The notes under the pieces are model-generated. The model had not been told where the DNA came from. It did not search any database and was given only the letters and a program-made list of their open reading frames with translations. Shown here in pieces: positions 14,614 through 14,810 of a stretch of DNA of 14,810 nucleotides. Origin of the DNA: a bacterium (GTDB taxonomy: Bacteria > Actinomycetota > Acidimicrobiia > Acidimicrobiales > CATQHL01); assembly GCA_026713745.1 (NCBI GenBank), contig JAPONU010000231.1, positions 1 through 14,810 on the forward strand, read 5' to 3'. Made by a program: the position numbers and the translations under genes. Each line of letters begins with the position of its first letter. Position 1 is the stretch's first letter.

Positions 14614-14810
14614 TCAGCCCCAGGGGGCGGGAATCGGCAGGTCGGTGATGGAGATCAGGCCGGCGGGCGCAGCGACGACGTGCGGGATCGCGTTGCCCAG
14701 CACGGCCATGGTGGTGGCCTGGGGGTTGAAGCCGGGTCGGACCACCGCGTGCAGGTCGGGGTCGCCGATGACGTTGTAGGAGTCCTCGGGGGCCAGGCCG
14801 ATGGAGGCCA
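14614..14810 (-). CDS. C-terminus of a dihydrodipicolinate reductase-like NAD(P)-dependent dehydrogenase (partial)
   Basis: The minus strand is open from the window edge to TGA at 14614-14616, giving 64 residues. The text includes GDPDLHAVVRPGFNP, MAVLGNAIPHVVAAPAGL and ITDLPIPAPWG. Endings of the form NAIP.V..APAGL...DLP are typical of DapB-like and 2,4-diaminopentanoate dehydrogenase-like proteins (family knowledge recalled, not searched). The Rossmann part and start are outside the window. It is probably the upstream partner of the cysteine-motif gene, 101 nt away. The coding frame is clear; the family call is moderate. Confidence 0.6.
   Translation of the reverse strand, partial: ASIGLAPEDSYNVIGDPDLHAVVRPGFNPQATTMAVLGNAIPHVVAAPAGLISITDLPIPAPWG

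Overview
This is a GC-rich bacterial window with strong G/C third positions, GTG/TTG starts beside Shine-Dalgarno sites, several short-chain dehydrogenases (SDRs) and an actinobacterial-style AAA ATPase. It most likely comes from an Actinomycetota chromosome. Acidimicrobiia or a relative is plausible, but that is inference; no rRNA, tRNA or other marker gene is present.

Layout. (1) 70-3036, minus strand: a two-gene unit of an MBOAT membrane O-acyltransferase followed 3 nt later by a DUF459/SGNH-type protein with a membrane anchor and a long disordered linker. This is a typical pair for acylating a surface glycan or lipid. (2) 3037-3508: non-coding, with a 147-nt T-free G-rich tract and a 37-bp direct repeat. 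(3) 3509-6767, plus strand: an SMP-30/gluconolactonase-type protein (TTG start), a HisD-family dehydrogenase that looks more like the HpsN sulfopropanediol-dehydrogenase branch than biosynthetic HisD, and an SDR. Together they look like a small catabolic cassette for a polyol, sugar acid or sulfonate. (4) 6768-7137: a scrap region with an antisense SDR 3'-end relic, nested inverted repeats and the C-terminal end of a lost gene. (5) 7138-9474, minus: a secreted or anchored animal-type heme peroxidase with complete catalytic residues and two N-terminal copies of a 'DGSWGERL' module. (6) 9580-11282: a damaged PIN-domain (VapC-type) gene divergent from an intact AAA ATPase. Between them is an AT-rich island with three 10-bp-phased GTCTA repeats and a 10-bp inverted repeat. 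(7) 11526-14810, minus: two SDRs, a cysteine-motif protein of unknown family and the C-terminus of a dihydrodipicolinate-reductase-like dehydrogenase, probably a catabolic neighbourhood.

The most unusual theme is that short pieces of SDR genes recur outside the intact SDR genes, at 6830-6871, 9645-9683 and 12426-12448. One of them forms the tail of the PIN ORF. Together with inverted repeats and REP-like hairpins, this suggests repeated small recombination events. I found no CRISPR array, no intact insertion sequence and no clear new defence system. The ATPase/PIN junction and the cysteine-motif operon are the best places to look for something undescribed.
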